A stretch of DNA of 64,000 bases from Ceratothoa steindachneri (taxonomy: Eukaryota; Arthropoda; Malacostraca; Isopoda; Cymothoidae), in contig OZ018330.1 of NCBI GenBank assembly GCA_963969495.1, positions 70,012,710 through 70,076,709 on the forward strand. Reading direction: 5' to 3'. Of this stretch, positions 11,100 to 21,887 are shown in pieces; position 1 is the stretch's first letter, and each line of letters opens with the position of its first letter. The notes under the pieces were generated by a model. That model saw only the letters and a list, made by a program, of their open reading frames with translations, ran no database searches and was not told where the DNA came from. The translations under genes were made by a program, and so were the position numbers.

Positions 11100-13800
11100 A
11101 TTTAACAGTAATCATGAATGAATGGTTGGGTAAAGCGAATAAATATCGCAACATGCTCAGAAGGGCGGACACCCAACATTATCCTAATATCTGAACACGA
11201 TGTCAACATGAATAACATTCGGATAAAAATCTTGAACTACCATGTTCTGGCAAAGAAGTCCTCGCAAGATAGATTCGACGGTGCTGCAATCGGCATAAGA
11301 AGAAACATCACCTTCAGAAGGCTATCGGAACTAGGTGAGTCCTTCGTAGCTGTCGAAATCCCTACACTAGTTGATGAACTCACGATTGAAGCAGCATACC
11401 AACCACCACGCCGTCCAAATTTGCCCATCAATAATCTACTAACTCCAACTGCCCACCGCAGAAATGTATTCATAGGGTGCGATCTCAATGTTACACTGAG
11501 GGCCTCGGGCTACGCTAGAACAAACGAAAGGGTCAGAAACCTGCAACTTGTCAGTGACCGGGATAGGCTCGAGAGAGCAGGGCCAGAATTTCCGACTTTG
11601 ATCAGTGAAAGATCAGCGATAGCCCCAGGTATAATATTGACAAGCACCAACTTCCCTTTAAATCTGGTCAGTATGCCTTGCCCCACGGTTCCAAGTGACC
11701 ATATATCCATCATGACCACCATCTCCCTTGCACCTATTCTGCTTCCTATCCCACCCAGGAAAAGCTTTGCAAAAACAAAGTGGGAGCTGTACAGGTGAAT
11801 GCTCAACAGCTTTGAACAAGCCAACTTAAGAGAAGCCACCCTGAAATATAATGACGAAGAAATAAACCGGACAACACACCTGATCATACAAGCGGACGAG
11901 AAATGTATTCCATACATCACGCATAAAAGTTCTCCGCAACCCAGGGGGATCGAGGAGATGCGAGATATTGCCTCAGAACACAAAGAGATCTACGAGGAAG
12001 TCAGGCAATTTGGCCCAAACAGAGATTGCACCAGAAGACTCCGACAACTAAGAGAGAAACTCCAAGAGCAGATTAACGAACAGCAATGGGCAGAATGGAA
12101 CATAATTATCGGGGGACTCGACACAGAGCAGAACACCCAGAAATTCTGAAAGAATATAAAAAAAAACTGAGCGGTATGTCCCCAAAATAGAAAATCAGGC
12201 TGGAAGAACATGGGGAAGCTATAGAACATCCAGAGAGACTTGAAAGAAGGTTCAGGAGGTACTGACGACAAATATTCTCCATCACGCCAGAAGAGAATGA
12301 GGATTTTGACCTGGACTTCGAAGGCCAGGTGATTGACGAATTAAATTATATAATCCACTGCAGCATCCCTACCCGCACGTTTCTGATCAGAGGAGAATGG
12401 AAGGCCACGGCCGACCGATCACTGCTAAGGAGTTCCTAAGCACGCTCCAATCCTTCAAGCAGAGAGCTCCTGGCTGGACAGGGATTACCGAAAACCATAT
12501 GGTAAACGTTACCCCATGCCTGCTTCAGGGCGTCACCAACGTAATGAATGCAGCCCTGAACACTGGTTACTTCCCTAACGGATACAGAGGTAAAAAAGTT
12601 GCCAGACAGCCGACGGACTACGGCCCATCTGCCTCCTGAAAATCATTGGCAAGATTCTGAAAAAGATCCTAGCCAACAGACTTTAGAATCAACTTGATGA
12701 GAAGGTGACCCACAACCCACAATAACACAGGTTCCAGAAGAAGCGCAGAACGGATACTGCATTCGCGCTCCTAACCGAGAAAATCGCCAAGTGCTGAGCG
12801 GATGGAAAGTACATTGACATCGTACTAAGGGACGTGCAAAAGTCCTTTGATAAGGTCTGGCTGAAGGGCCTTCAACGTAAGATCCTAACCTTCAGCTAGA
12901 CCTGATCCTGGAACGAATCATCTGCGACTTCGTCATGGAACGGCGCTTCTGGATCATGATAGAGGGCACCAAGGAGCAGAGTTCTTCCTCGAGGCCGGAG
13001 TCCCACGGGGAAGTTGTCTGAGCCCCCTCCTTTATCTAATTACACGATAGATTTACCAACTCCAGTAAAGGAAGACTCATTATATCTTCAGTTTGCGGAT
13101 GATATAACCCAGGTGATCCCTGGTACATTCAGGAATCCAAGGACTCAGGCTCTCGAGACTTCAAACGAAATTCGGGACGTAAATGAATACGAAAGAAAGT
13201 GGAAGATCCGCACGAATAGCCGAAATTCAAGGTCCTCGCCCTCAGCCGCAGGAAACAGCGGATGTAACAATAGGGCAGCTAATCTTCCCCTATTACCATA
13301 AAGGGAGTGTTCTGGGGCTCCATATCACCTCCACCAGATATAGCCACCACTTAATAATGCGGGAAAATCTGGAGAAGTTAGAACTCAACAAGCTTCACAG
13401 ATTTAGAAATCTGAGCTCTAACAACATGAGAAAAATATATCTCATGCATATTCGAGCAACGCTCATATACCCCGCAGTGGTGACCCAAACCCTAAGTACG
13501 TCTCACTTAAGGCGCCTGCAAAGAGTCCAGAACAAGGCGACTCTCTATATAAACAAACGCAGAAGGAGAGATCGAATACCCCAAAGAAAACTCCACCGGA
13601 GAGTCGCCTTGACACCAATCAATCTGGCAACCCAAAGTCTGGCCAAAAGAACATGGGAGAGGATCCTGAATGAAATAGCACCCGAAGTAGCTGAGGGTCT
13701 AAACATCCCAGCAAACAAAAGGGAGTTAGTGGCCAGAACAAGGCAATTTCTCAGCTCAATACAATGCTCCGAGGAAGAGTTGACACCGTTGTTCACATAG
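11100..13800 (+). pseudogene. J3 ORF2: endonuclease-reverse transcriptase, broken
   Basis: The endonuclease is the best preserved part (11118-11798): ISEHDVN, RFDGAAIG, GCDLN (usual GDLN) and PSDHISI. A stop follows, then the linker domain 11799-12149. The RT starts at 12397 (MEGHGRPITAKEF, GYFPNGY). There is a deletion around 12590, where the IFIPK...NYRPISLLE stretch is lost. Fragments continue to the FADD box near 13095. The C-terminal domain (13183-13800) ends TPLFT-stop. It lies directly downstream of J3 ORF1 in the order typical of the family. Confidence 0.8.
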
Positions 13801-16363
13801 AGTTACAAGGAGTTACAAGGAAAGAAGGTACCCTAGGAGACCTTACGGTCCATTCAAAGAGGGTACCTTGGGACTAGCAATCGAGCGGGCACATGGCTGC
13901 TCAATTGTTTTGCGTCCCTAAACGGCCACTTTTCAAGACTTTGTCTAGTCTTGACTTGAACTGGTCAACAGATTCACTGTTGACAACTTCCACTGGAAGT
14001 GCGTTCCACTTACCGCAGATACTGTAGGTGAAAAAGTTTCCACACAGATTGCGGTTGTAACGCTTCAGTTCAAGTTTGAAGCCGTGATTGCGCGTTCTGT
14101 TCTCACTCAGTGTGAAAATATCCCGGTAGTCAACATTGTCGAACCCTCGAAGTATTTTGAAAAATTCGATGAGCTGACCACGCAGTCTACGGGTTTCCAA
14201 CGAGAACAGATCTAATTCCCTTAGTCTATCCTCATAACTTTTATGTCGGATAGAGGGAATCAGTTTGGTTGCCCTGGCTTGTACGCGTTCCAACCTTGCG
14301 ATGTCCTTTCGAAACGAAGGACTCCAAAATTGTACGGCATACTCCAGGTGCGGCCGAACTAGGGAGTTGTACAGACAAAGTACTATCTCCCTGTTACGGT
14401 ATCCAAACTGGCGCTTTATGTAGCCTAACATCCTTTGGGCTTTCTTCTCTGCCTCAATGCACTGTTTCGAGAACTTGAGGTCGCTAGTGACAGTAACACC
14501 CAAGTCCTTCTCAGTGTCACTCGATTCGAGAGCAGTGCCCTTAAGGATATAATGAGATTGGGGATTTCTGTGGCCGATATGCATTACTTTGCACTTGTTC
14601 ACGTTGAACGGCATTTGCCACGTGTCCGACCACTCCCCAATCTTCCCAAGGTCTTCCTGCAGGCGGGCAGTATTTCCATCCTTTGCAACGTTCATACCAA
14701 GCTTGGTATCGTCGGCAAATTTGGAAATCTTCGCAACCATGTCACCGTCCATGTCGTTGACGTAGATGATGAATAGTAGTGGTCCCAGGACAGAACCTTG
14801 AGGCACTCCGCTAGTAACGGGCACCCACTCAGAAGCCTGTCCATTCACCACCACCCGTTGCCGTCTGCCACTTAGCCAGTTCTCGATCCAGCCGGCTACT
14901 TTTCCGTCTATGCCCAGCGCTCGCACTTTCCGGAGAAGGCGGCGGTGTGGTACCTTATCAAAGGCTTTCTGAAAGTCTAAGTAAACCACATCCACCGCCT
15001 TGTCCCGATCGTGCTCGCTGAACACGAAGTGGAAGAATTCCACAAGGTTCGTCAGGCATGACCGTTGCCTTCGGAAGCCGTGCTGGGAACTCCTCAGTAG
15101 CAGGTTTGACTCTAAATACGACGTTATTTTCTCCACCATCATGCTTTCCATGAGTTTACCGACTATCGAAGTCAGACTGATAGGTCGGTAGTTTGACGGA
15201 TGGCTGGAGGATCCTTTCTTGAAGATCGGAGTCACCTCCGCCTCACGCCAGTCTCTAGGAACGCATGCGGTCCGGATTGACATGTTAAAGATAGCGCACA
15301 GATGTCGTGATACTTCATCGCACACTTCCTTCAACACCTTGGGTAGAAACCCGTCCGGTCCAGGGGACTTATTCGTCTTTAGGTCAGCGATCTTTTTCTT
15401 TATTTCTCCTTCGGTGAAGTCCATTGCCTCCAGCTTTTCCCCCGAGTAGAAATCCGTGGGCTGGGGGATGGGACCACACTCTTTAGTAAACACTGAGGAG
15501 AAGTAGTCATTGAGAAGGTTAGCATTTTCTGCATCTGACTGAGTTAATGCACCCTCCTCGTCCACTAGGGGCCCAATCCTACGATGGATTGGTTTACGGC
15601 TATTTACATAGCCGAAGAACTCCTTGGGATTCTCCTTGCAGAGTCTCGCCACTCGGAGTTCCTCAGTACGCTTAGCCGCCCTTATGCTGGACTTCACTCT
15701 CCTGGCTAGCCTCCGGTACTCGTCAAAGGCACCCGAGATCTTCGATCGCCGGTACGCATTTCTCTTCTCCCTAAGCAGTCTGCCGATTTCTCGATTAAAC
15801 CACTTTGGTTGAACAGAAGACCGACGGAGGCATTTTAGAGGGATGCAACTTGATTGAAGACTCATGAATTTATTTTTGAAATTGTTCCACGAATCCTCAA
15901 CCTCTTCGCATACCGCTAGCCTTACATCAGTCAGCCCAGCACGAAGGCGTGCAAAGTCTGCTCTTCTCAAGTCAAGTTTCCTTGATTGACTGGCAACAGA
16001 CCTTACCTTCGGGATCTTGACGCTAAATCTAACTAGCTGGTGATCACTGCCACCGAGCTCTTCGCCTACAGAGACATCCTCAACGATATCATCCTCAGAG
16101 GTGAAGACCAAGTCGAGGATATTGTCTCCTCTCGTCGGTTCTCTGACCCATTGAGTGAGGAACTCGTTGTTGGCGAACTCCAGGAGTAGCGCGCTATCGC
16201 CACAGGCTGCTCTGGTTTCCCAGTCAACTTGTCTGTTGAAGTCGCCCATAACGATGCACACTCTGCCTTGAACAAGCTCACCCAGCAGCTGGTACAGTTC
16301 CCTGTCCTTCTCAACGGGTTGGGAAGGGGGTCTGTAAAGCACCAGGGTCCTGTATCTGCACAA
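13801..16363 (-). mobile_element. CR1-like LINE, 5'-truncated, one long open frame
   Basis: This is a - strand LINE with a different RT from family J. The 3' end abuts J3 and carries two copies of the 10-mer AGTTACAAGG (13801-13820, + strand), like the short direct repeats that end CR1/L2 elements. Downstream of the ORF, GGTACC-containing inverted segments (about 13825-13875) could form the 3' hairpin that the RT recognises. The 5' end is truncated near 16360, inside the endonuclease domain. Confidence 0.8.
13901..16363 (-). CDS. CR1-like LINE ORF2: endonuclease (partial) plus reverse transcriptase
   Basis: The frame is 820 residues with no stop. The N-terminal half of the endonuclease is missing, so the Met at 16363 is only the first in frame and not a natural start. 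Endonuclease remnants are VLYRPPSQ (residues 8-15), GDFN (40-43) and SDHQLV (106-111). RT motifs in order are SPGPDGF (333-339), NYRPISLTS (391), HGFRRQRSC (428), VYLDFQKAFDKV (460), SGVPQGSVLGPLL (518) and catalytic FADD (549-552). A thumb/C-terminal region rich in RVQARATKL-type residues follows. The intact length and clear motifs make this the youngest-looking LINE in the window. It cannot move by itself without the missing 5' part. Confidence 0.9.
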   Translation of the reverse strand: MCRYRTLVLYRPPSQPVEKDRELYQLLGELVQGRVCIVMGDFNRQVDWETRAACGDSALLLEFANNEFLTQWVREPTRGDNILDLVFTSEDDIVEDVSVGEELGGSDHQLVRFSVKIPKVRSVASQSRKLDLRRADFARLRAGLTDVRLAVCEEVEDSWNNFKNKFMSLQSSCIPLKCLRRSSVQPKWFNREIGRLLREKRNAYRRSKISGAFDEYRRLARRVKSSIRAAKRTEELRVARLCKENPKEFFGYVNSRKPIHRRIGPLVDEEGALTQSDAENANLLNDYFSSVFTKECGPIPQPTDFYSGEKLEAMDFTEGEIKKKIADLKTNKSPGPDGFLPKVLKEVCDEVSRHLCAIFNMSIRTACVPRDWREAEVTPIFKKGSSSHPSNYRPISLTSIVGKLMESMMVEKITSYLESNLLLRSSQHGFRRQRSCLTNLVEFFHFVFSEHDRDKAVDVVYLDFQKAFDKVPHRRLLRKVRALGIDGKVAGWIENWLSGRRQRVVVNGQASEWVPVTSGVPQGSVLGPLLFIIYVNDMDGDMVAKISKFADDTKLGMNVAKDGNTARLQEDLGKIGEWSDTWQMPFNVNKCKVMHIGHRNPQSHYILKGTALESSDTEKDLGVTVTSDLKFSKQCIEAEKKAQRMLGYIKRQFGYRNREIVLCLYNSLVRPHLEYAVQFWSPSFRKDIARLERVQARATKLIPSIRHKSYEDRLRELDLFSLETRRLRGQLIEFFKILRGFDNVDYRDIFTLSENRTRNHGFKLELKRYNRNLCGNFFTYSICGKWNALPVEVVNSESVDQFKSRLDKVLKSGRLGTQNN

Positions 16364-16794
16364 ACAATTACAGGGGGTAAGGTAGTGCCGTGAGAGTGGG
16401 CATGTTTTCTAATTTACCTATCCTATAGGTGAGACGTCAGTCACCTCGACAGGGTTGTGGAGGTCATATACCCCTTCCCCCCCCGTCTTACGTCCTTTAT
16501 AAATAGCTGTAAGTCTTGATAACGAGAAACTAAGAATGGGGCGTAAGATGAACATAAATATTCTAAATACCTGTCACAGAAGTAATGAAGCAATACACGG
16601 ATGGCGGTTGTCCTGGGAACGGGAGAGTCGTATGAGTCCAAGCGTATTCCGAATTCCTGATGAAAGCGAGAAAAACTAGTAAAGCGGGTGCTTGCAATCG
16701 GTGCAGCGGCAGAGAAAATAGCGGTAGGGCTGATCAGGAGTTCATACAACCAAGACTTGCTGATATCTACAGTCCTGGCAGCAGCATTTATGTG
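16364..16794. other. unassigned sequence
   Basis: No supported feature. A C-run lies near 16470-16480. Confidence 0.3.
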
Positions 16795-17006
16795 TGAAAA
16801 GTCAATTTTTCTGTAGCGCCTATGATTTAAAAGTTAGTTTGTCCCTACAAAATTTTCTTAACTGTGATTGGCCAATTTTGTATCCCTTATGTTCAAATAT
16901 AAAAACAAGCAGTGCCTATGTTTTGAACGTTAGTTTGTCCTTAAATTTTTCCTAAACTGTGATTGGCCAATTTTGTATCCCTTATGTTTAAGCAGAAAAG
17001 TATACA
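16795..17006 (-). repeat. second copy of the ~94-bp tandem dimer
   Basis: This is the reverse complement of the repeat at 297-500, again two units in the same phase. Shared blocks are GTTTGTCC, TGTGATTGGCCAATTTTGT and CCCTTATGTT. It separates the CR1-like LINE from the J4 fragment. Confidence 0.75.
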
Positions 17007-17013
17007 GAGCTGT

Positions 17014-17628
17014 TCTTTGTCTCCCACCTCTATATGCCGCACGTTGACGGACCCCAAAATCATTGAGGGGAGGAGATACGGCTACTCCGCCCAAGGCATC
17101 GTCCTGGGCCTAAAATTCTCCGATCACGGATACGCAAGACACTACACGGAGAGGCGGAACCTGGCAAAGAGAGAAATCTCCAAGCTATACAGGTTTAGAG
17201 ATCTTAGCTCGGCCAACATCAGGAAGATATACCTGATGTATGTCCGGGCTAAGCTCATCTATCCCGCAGTGGTGACTTAAGCGGCAAACAATTCCTCAAT
17301 GAGAAAATTGCAGATAATGCAAAATAAAGCATCCCTACTGATAAATAAGGTCAGAAGGCGAGAACACTGCCGTCAGAGGGATCTCCATACTAGTAAGAAA
17401 CTGGACCCTATCAACATCTTCACCAAGAAACTGGGAAGAAAGGACTGGTTAACACTTACTAATGATGTCATACCAGAATTACGGGAAATAGGAGGCAGAA
17501 TGAACATTCCTGCACGACTCCGTGGGAAAGTTACAAGAAGCACCCGATTCCCAAGCACCAAACACTACACAAGAAAACATAACAGAGCTATACACCTAAC
17601 AGACACCAAAGATACAACCCAATGGTAA
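17014..17628 (+). pseudogene. J4: RT C-terminal fragment of the Jockey-like family
   Basis: Only the end of ORF2 is present. From about 17060 it reads GYSAQGIVLGLKFSDHGYAR and LYRFRDLSSANIRKIYLMY, with a stop at 17278. A second block runs 17299-17628 (MQNKASLLINKVRRREH, DPINIFTKKLGRKDW). It aligns with 13290-13800 of J3. It lacks the catalytic part, and its 3' end departs from the family ending. Confidence 0.75.
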
Positions 17629-17935
17629 AGTGAAAAACAAAAAATACATAATACCAAACCCTAAAACACAGGTAAATTGCCGAGCCGAAAGCTAAAAAAG
17701 GCTTGAATGCTCAACAATTTTCAACAAAAATAAGTAAAACAACATTTAAAACACGAACAATAAGAAGAACACGCCTGCTACACGTAAAAAATAACAATAC
17801 ATGATAGACAACACATAACAAAATAAGTAAAATACGACAACAAAAAGGAAAAAGTCTGCGATGCACTCCTACTAGGGCCCCCCCCCCCTCTTAAAATCTT
17901 TTATATATTCAGCTACTTTATCTACTCCTATCCAA
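17629..17935. other. A-rich sequence between J4 and J5
   Basis: Adenine-rich, with no coding signal, and with a 10-base C-run at about 17877-17887. It probably includes the 3' region of J4. Confidence 0.35.
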
Positions 17936-18960
17936 AATCCTTCAAAGAGTGCAATATACCATCACCTCTCTTTGAATAATTACATCGATCTGGTCATGAG
18001 AGATGTAGAAAAAGAATTCGACAAAGTCTGGGTCAGAGAAATGCAATATAAGATCTCAAATCTCCAGATTAATAGCAATCTGGAGAGAATTCTCTGCGAT
18101 TACGTCACAGAGAGAAGAGCATATGTGAAGGTCAATGGTTATTCAGGACCAGAATTCGAATTGGAAGCTGGACTCCAGCAGGGGGGCTGTCTCAGCCCCA
18201 AGCTGTATTCGATATACAAAGCAGACCTGCCACCAGTGATAATGCCTGGTTGCTTAAACATACAGTTCGTGGACGACATAAGCCAACTTGTCGTCAATCC
18301 GTACAGGAACGTACGCTTTTAGACAAGGACAACAGATTTAGAAATCAGCAACATCAACAACTACGAAAGAGATTGGAAGATGAGGACTAGCAGGAGGAAA
18401 CTTACAAAATCCTAATCTCCAGGAACAAAATAGCTGAAATTGTAATTGAAGATCAGAACTACAGATATCATAGTGAGGGTAAAGCGCTAGGAATCAGAAT
18501 ATCAAAAAGAGGTTACAGACAATATATGACGGAGAGGAAGAACAAGGCGATTCCGATGCTTAACCTACTTTACAATCTAAGAGTGTTAAGCATGAAAAAT
18601 AAAAGAAAAATCTATCTTGCACTAGGAAGAAAGGTACTACTATACCCGTCAACCCCTATCAACGGTGAAACAAGGACCGAAAAATTGGAACTCCAGAAAA
18701 TACAAAATAAAGCTCTCTACCTAATCACCAACACACGTAGGGGACAGAGGAGAAGACTACATGATCTACACCAAGAAGCAGGATTAGAAACGCTCAATAT
18801 CAACATCAGGAACAAAGCGGAGAAAATATGGAGGAATATAGACGATCTACCTCCGATATTTGCAGAGCACACGAACACCAGAGCTGGAGTCCCCTTTAAC
18901 ACTCGATTTCCCAGCGGCAGAAAACAGCTGAGAATCGAGGAGGTTCCCATGTTTACTTAA
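17936..18960 (+). pseudogene. J5: 3' half of Jockey-like RT
   Basis: The copy begins inside the RT palm. The frame 17972-18322 has VMRDVEKEFDKVW, LEAGLQQGGCLSPKLYS and an FVDD catalytic box near 18270, then a stop. After a shifted stretch (18330-18525) the frame 18526-18960 carries the C-terminal domain (NKALYLITNTRRGQRRRLHD) and ends VPMFT-stop like the other copies. It starts about 35 residues downstream of the point where J6, on the other strand, stops. Confidence 0.8.
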
Positions 18961-19170
18961 GTAGAAATTCCAAAAGAGAGAGGGAACAAGCCTAACGATA
19001 AAGATATTTACCCGACTATATACAAGCCCAACCAACGAAATAACCAACCAAGACTCCAGATTGATTCCCTAATATGACAACCAAATTTAAACAACCTAAA
19101 TAGAAAGAAACAACCGACTAAGAAGACAACACAGATCAAAAGTGTAAACAGAAATAATGCAAACAAAATG

Positions 19171-19349
19171 AACTAAAAGTGTAATAAGTGAACTATATCA
19201 AAAAGTTCAACAAAAATAATAGTGAAGTGAAAGTTAAGAGTAAAACAGAAATAAAACGAACATAGTAAACTAAAAGTGTAATTAGTGAACTATAGTATTA
19301 AAAAGTTTAACAAAAATGATAGTGAAGTGGAAGTTAATAGTAAAACAAT
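19171..19349 (+). repeat. tandem pair of a 97-bp A-rich unit
   Basis: Two units begin at 19171 and 19268 with AACTAAAAGTGTAAT and end in a GTGAAGTG-AAGTTAA-AGTAAAAC stretch. They lie at the 3' side of J5 and may be part of its untranslated region. J6 begins a few bases further on. Confidence 0.75.
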
Positions 19350-19364
19350 GGAACAAAGTGAACC

Positions 19365-21031
19365 CATGTTGTTGGGGGTTATGCGCTCCTAACTCGTCGA
19401 GTTGATTTTTTAGCCTGTTGGCTATAATCTTCTCAATGATCTTGCCGGAGAATTCTAGGAGAGAGATTGGGCGATAGTTGGCCACTTGGTCTGGGGGCTT
19501 GTTCCCTTTCGGGATAAAGATGATTTTAGCCACCTTATACCCGTCGGGGAAGTAGCGTGTATTCAGGGATGCATTCATGGCATTCACCATGACATGAATA
19601 ATTTGCCGTGGGGCATTCACCAGGTTGTTTTTGGTGAGCCCAGACCAGCCGGGGGCCCTTTGTTTGAAGGACTTAATGGTGATCATAGTCTCTTCAACTG
19701 TGATCGGGCGCCCGTGGTCAACCATCTCTCTTTCTCTAGATACTTGAGGTTGTGGGTGGGTCCTATGTAACATCATTCCGAGGTCGTCGAGCAGTCGGTC
19801 TTCGAAGTCCTGGTTGAAATCGTCGTTTTCCTCAGGTGAGATTGCAAAGACCTGTTTCCAATGTCTCTCGAATCTCTCTTCGAGATTGTCCGGATTTTCT
19901 ATGAAGATGTCGCCATCCTTTATCTTTATTCCTGGCCTGGGAGGCAATCCCCTAAGTCTTCGGACGCTGTTCCAAAAACTTACAGGATTTCTCTCCCTGT
20001 CTAGTTTGCCTATGATATCGTCCCAGATAAATTTCTGTTTCTCGAGGATTATGTTTTTCATTTCCTCGCTCAGATGTCTCATTCGGGCTGCCCTTTCCCT
20101 GTTCGGGCCTGTCCTGCCGACTTCCTCATAAATCTTCCTGTGTTCCCTGGCGATATCCCTCATTTCATCCGTCAACCTAGGTTGCGGGAGCATTTTGTAC
20201 GAGATTCTGGGTACGCATCTTTCGTCGGCTTGAATGAGGAGATTAGTGATCTTTTTGATCTCCTCATCAATTTCCTCGAGATTAGCGTCGTCCAGGTCAG
20301 CTGGTTGGTAGTAGGTGCTGAGTATTTCTCTGTACAGCTCCCAGTTAGCTTTCGCGTAACCTTTCCTAAGTGCGACGGGCTTGAGCATAGGCGCAAGCGA
20401 AATAGTGGTGATAATTGGGATATGATCGCTCGGGACCACAGGTCCTGGGGGCATTGGCTATATTGAAGGGAAATTCTGGACTTGCCAACACGATGTCCAT
20501 TTTTTTCGCCGCATACCGTGTTAGGAAAGTTGGAAAGTCTGATCCAACTCTCTGGAGCTTATTTCTTTCAAATAGTAGCTCCAGGTTTCGTCCCCTTGGA
20601 TCGACGCGCCTGCAGTTTAGATCCCCGCCTAACAATGCTAGCCTTTTGTGCCCGAAGAGAGTGTAAAAGTTGTTAATCGGCAGGTATTTTCTCCTAGGCT
20701 GCTGCTGGGAAGCCGCCACCGTTAGACCTCCAACCAGGGTTGGGATTTCGACAGCCACGAATGATTCATCTAAGTCCGAAAGCGTTTTAAACTTAAAGTT
20801 TTTCTTGATAGCGATGGTGCAGCCATCAAATCTTGTTTGTGTATGATTTTTCTGTATAACTGTGTAGTTGTGTATTTTTATAGTGTCAGTGTTTGTGTTG
20901 ATTCCGTGTTCTGATATGAGAATGATGTCTGGGTCTTCTTTCCGGAAGATGTTCCCGTAAAGAATAGACTTTCCCTTCCATCCATTCACATTCAGTGTGA
21001 GTATCTTTAGAACGTTGTTTCTGTTTTCCAT
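19365..21031 (-). pseudogene. J6 ORF2: endonuclease and first part of RT
   Basis: Reading down from 21031, the endonuclease has LTLNVNGWKG, ISEHGIN, GGDLNCR and FPTFLTRYAA. A frameshift near 20400 moves it into the frame 20454-19282, which holds the PSDHIPI motif, the linker (ISPEENDDFNQDFEDRLLDD), GYKVAKIIFIPKGNKPPDQ and NYRPISLLEFSGKII. RT stops abruptly after NPQQHGF at about 19365, and the frame then runs on into unrelated A-rich sequence. The catalytic FADD half is absent. Apart from the one shift this is the best preserved endonuclease of family J. Confidence 0.85.
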
Positions 21032-21067
21032 GTTTTCTTGTAGTTGTGTTATGGTGTTTGTTGTGTC

Positions 21068-21430
21068 TTATGTGTGGTTTCCTTTGCCGTTTCTCACTTT
21101 CTTGAATTCTGCATCACTTAGGGTGATGCAGGAGTCCTTGTGTAGTTTAACGGCGTCCTCCAGCATTGCTACTTCAACGTCTGTCTCTTTATCCGTTGCT
21201 GAGTAGGTCCATTTGAATGTCTTATGATGAATACCCTGAAATATCTCCTTGAGGGAGAGCTTCTGAGGGTATGTGTTCAGCTCGCTCGTAATTATTTTTA
21301 GATCAATCTCCTCTCCGTCGTACTTGTAAGTACGCTTCAAGGTTTTTGACATACTTCTCGAGCTTACGGGGCTTTTGGTCGCCCTGTCCTCGACCTCTTT
21401 AGCGTCAGACTCCAAAGACGATTGTCTCGT
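21068..21430 (-). pseudogene. J6 ORF1 C-terminal domain
   Basis: The frame 21415-21068 reads TYKYDGEEIDLKIITSE and ends FKKVRNGKGNHT-stop, 36 bases before the ORF2 start at 21031. The same domain precedes ORF2 in J3 (about 10790-10990), so this is the end of ORF1. The rest of ORF1, with the zinc knuckles, is missing, so J6 is truncated near 21430. The spacing shows the normal ORF1-ORF2 gap of this family. Confidence 0.7.
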
Positions 21431-21887
21431 CAGGACTATTCTAATACACCACTATCTCTCACACTCACATACTCACCACTTTCCCATAATTGCAATTATA
21501 ATTCCGAATTTTTGAGCACTCAATCAGAGCTCGGATCCAGCTACGCTACCGAATGTGTATTCTCGGTAAAGGAGGTAAAGGTTTGGATAAGCGACCTGAT
21601 GACGTGAACTCTTTTCTACGAGGTCTTACAAGGTCTGTAAGTAGTATCGACTGAACAATGTCGCTCTCTGTGACTCACACGATTTGTGCTCCAAAAAAGT
21701 CCATCACATTAGCCCTTTACCTCACTACCCGGTACAGGATGCAACGGTTTCGGAAAGCTCCTTCACCGACCGAGTACACTGGGATTTTCGTTCCTTTATT
21801 TACAAGAGAAAAATACTGCATACTGGGGAGTTTAACTTCCTATTTACAAAAGAGAGAATGCTACAAACCCGGAAGTCTATCTTCTAT
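21431..21887. other. unassigned sequence
   Basis: No supported gene. The part from about 21700 may belong to the 5' region of the PLE that follows, but I cannot match it to a PLE motif. Confidence 0.3.

Noticed and set aside
14269..15812. Several + strand open frames across the CR1-like LINE
   Set aside because: They are antisense shadows of the 820-codon - strand frame, which carries all the motifs.
17936..21430. Twin-priming inversion as the explanation of J5/J6
   Set aside because: Twin priming leaves the inverted 5' part upstream of the 3' part. Here the 5' part lies on the other side, next to the tail.
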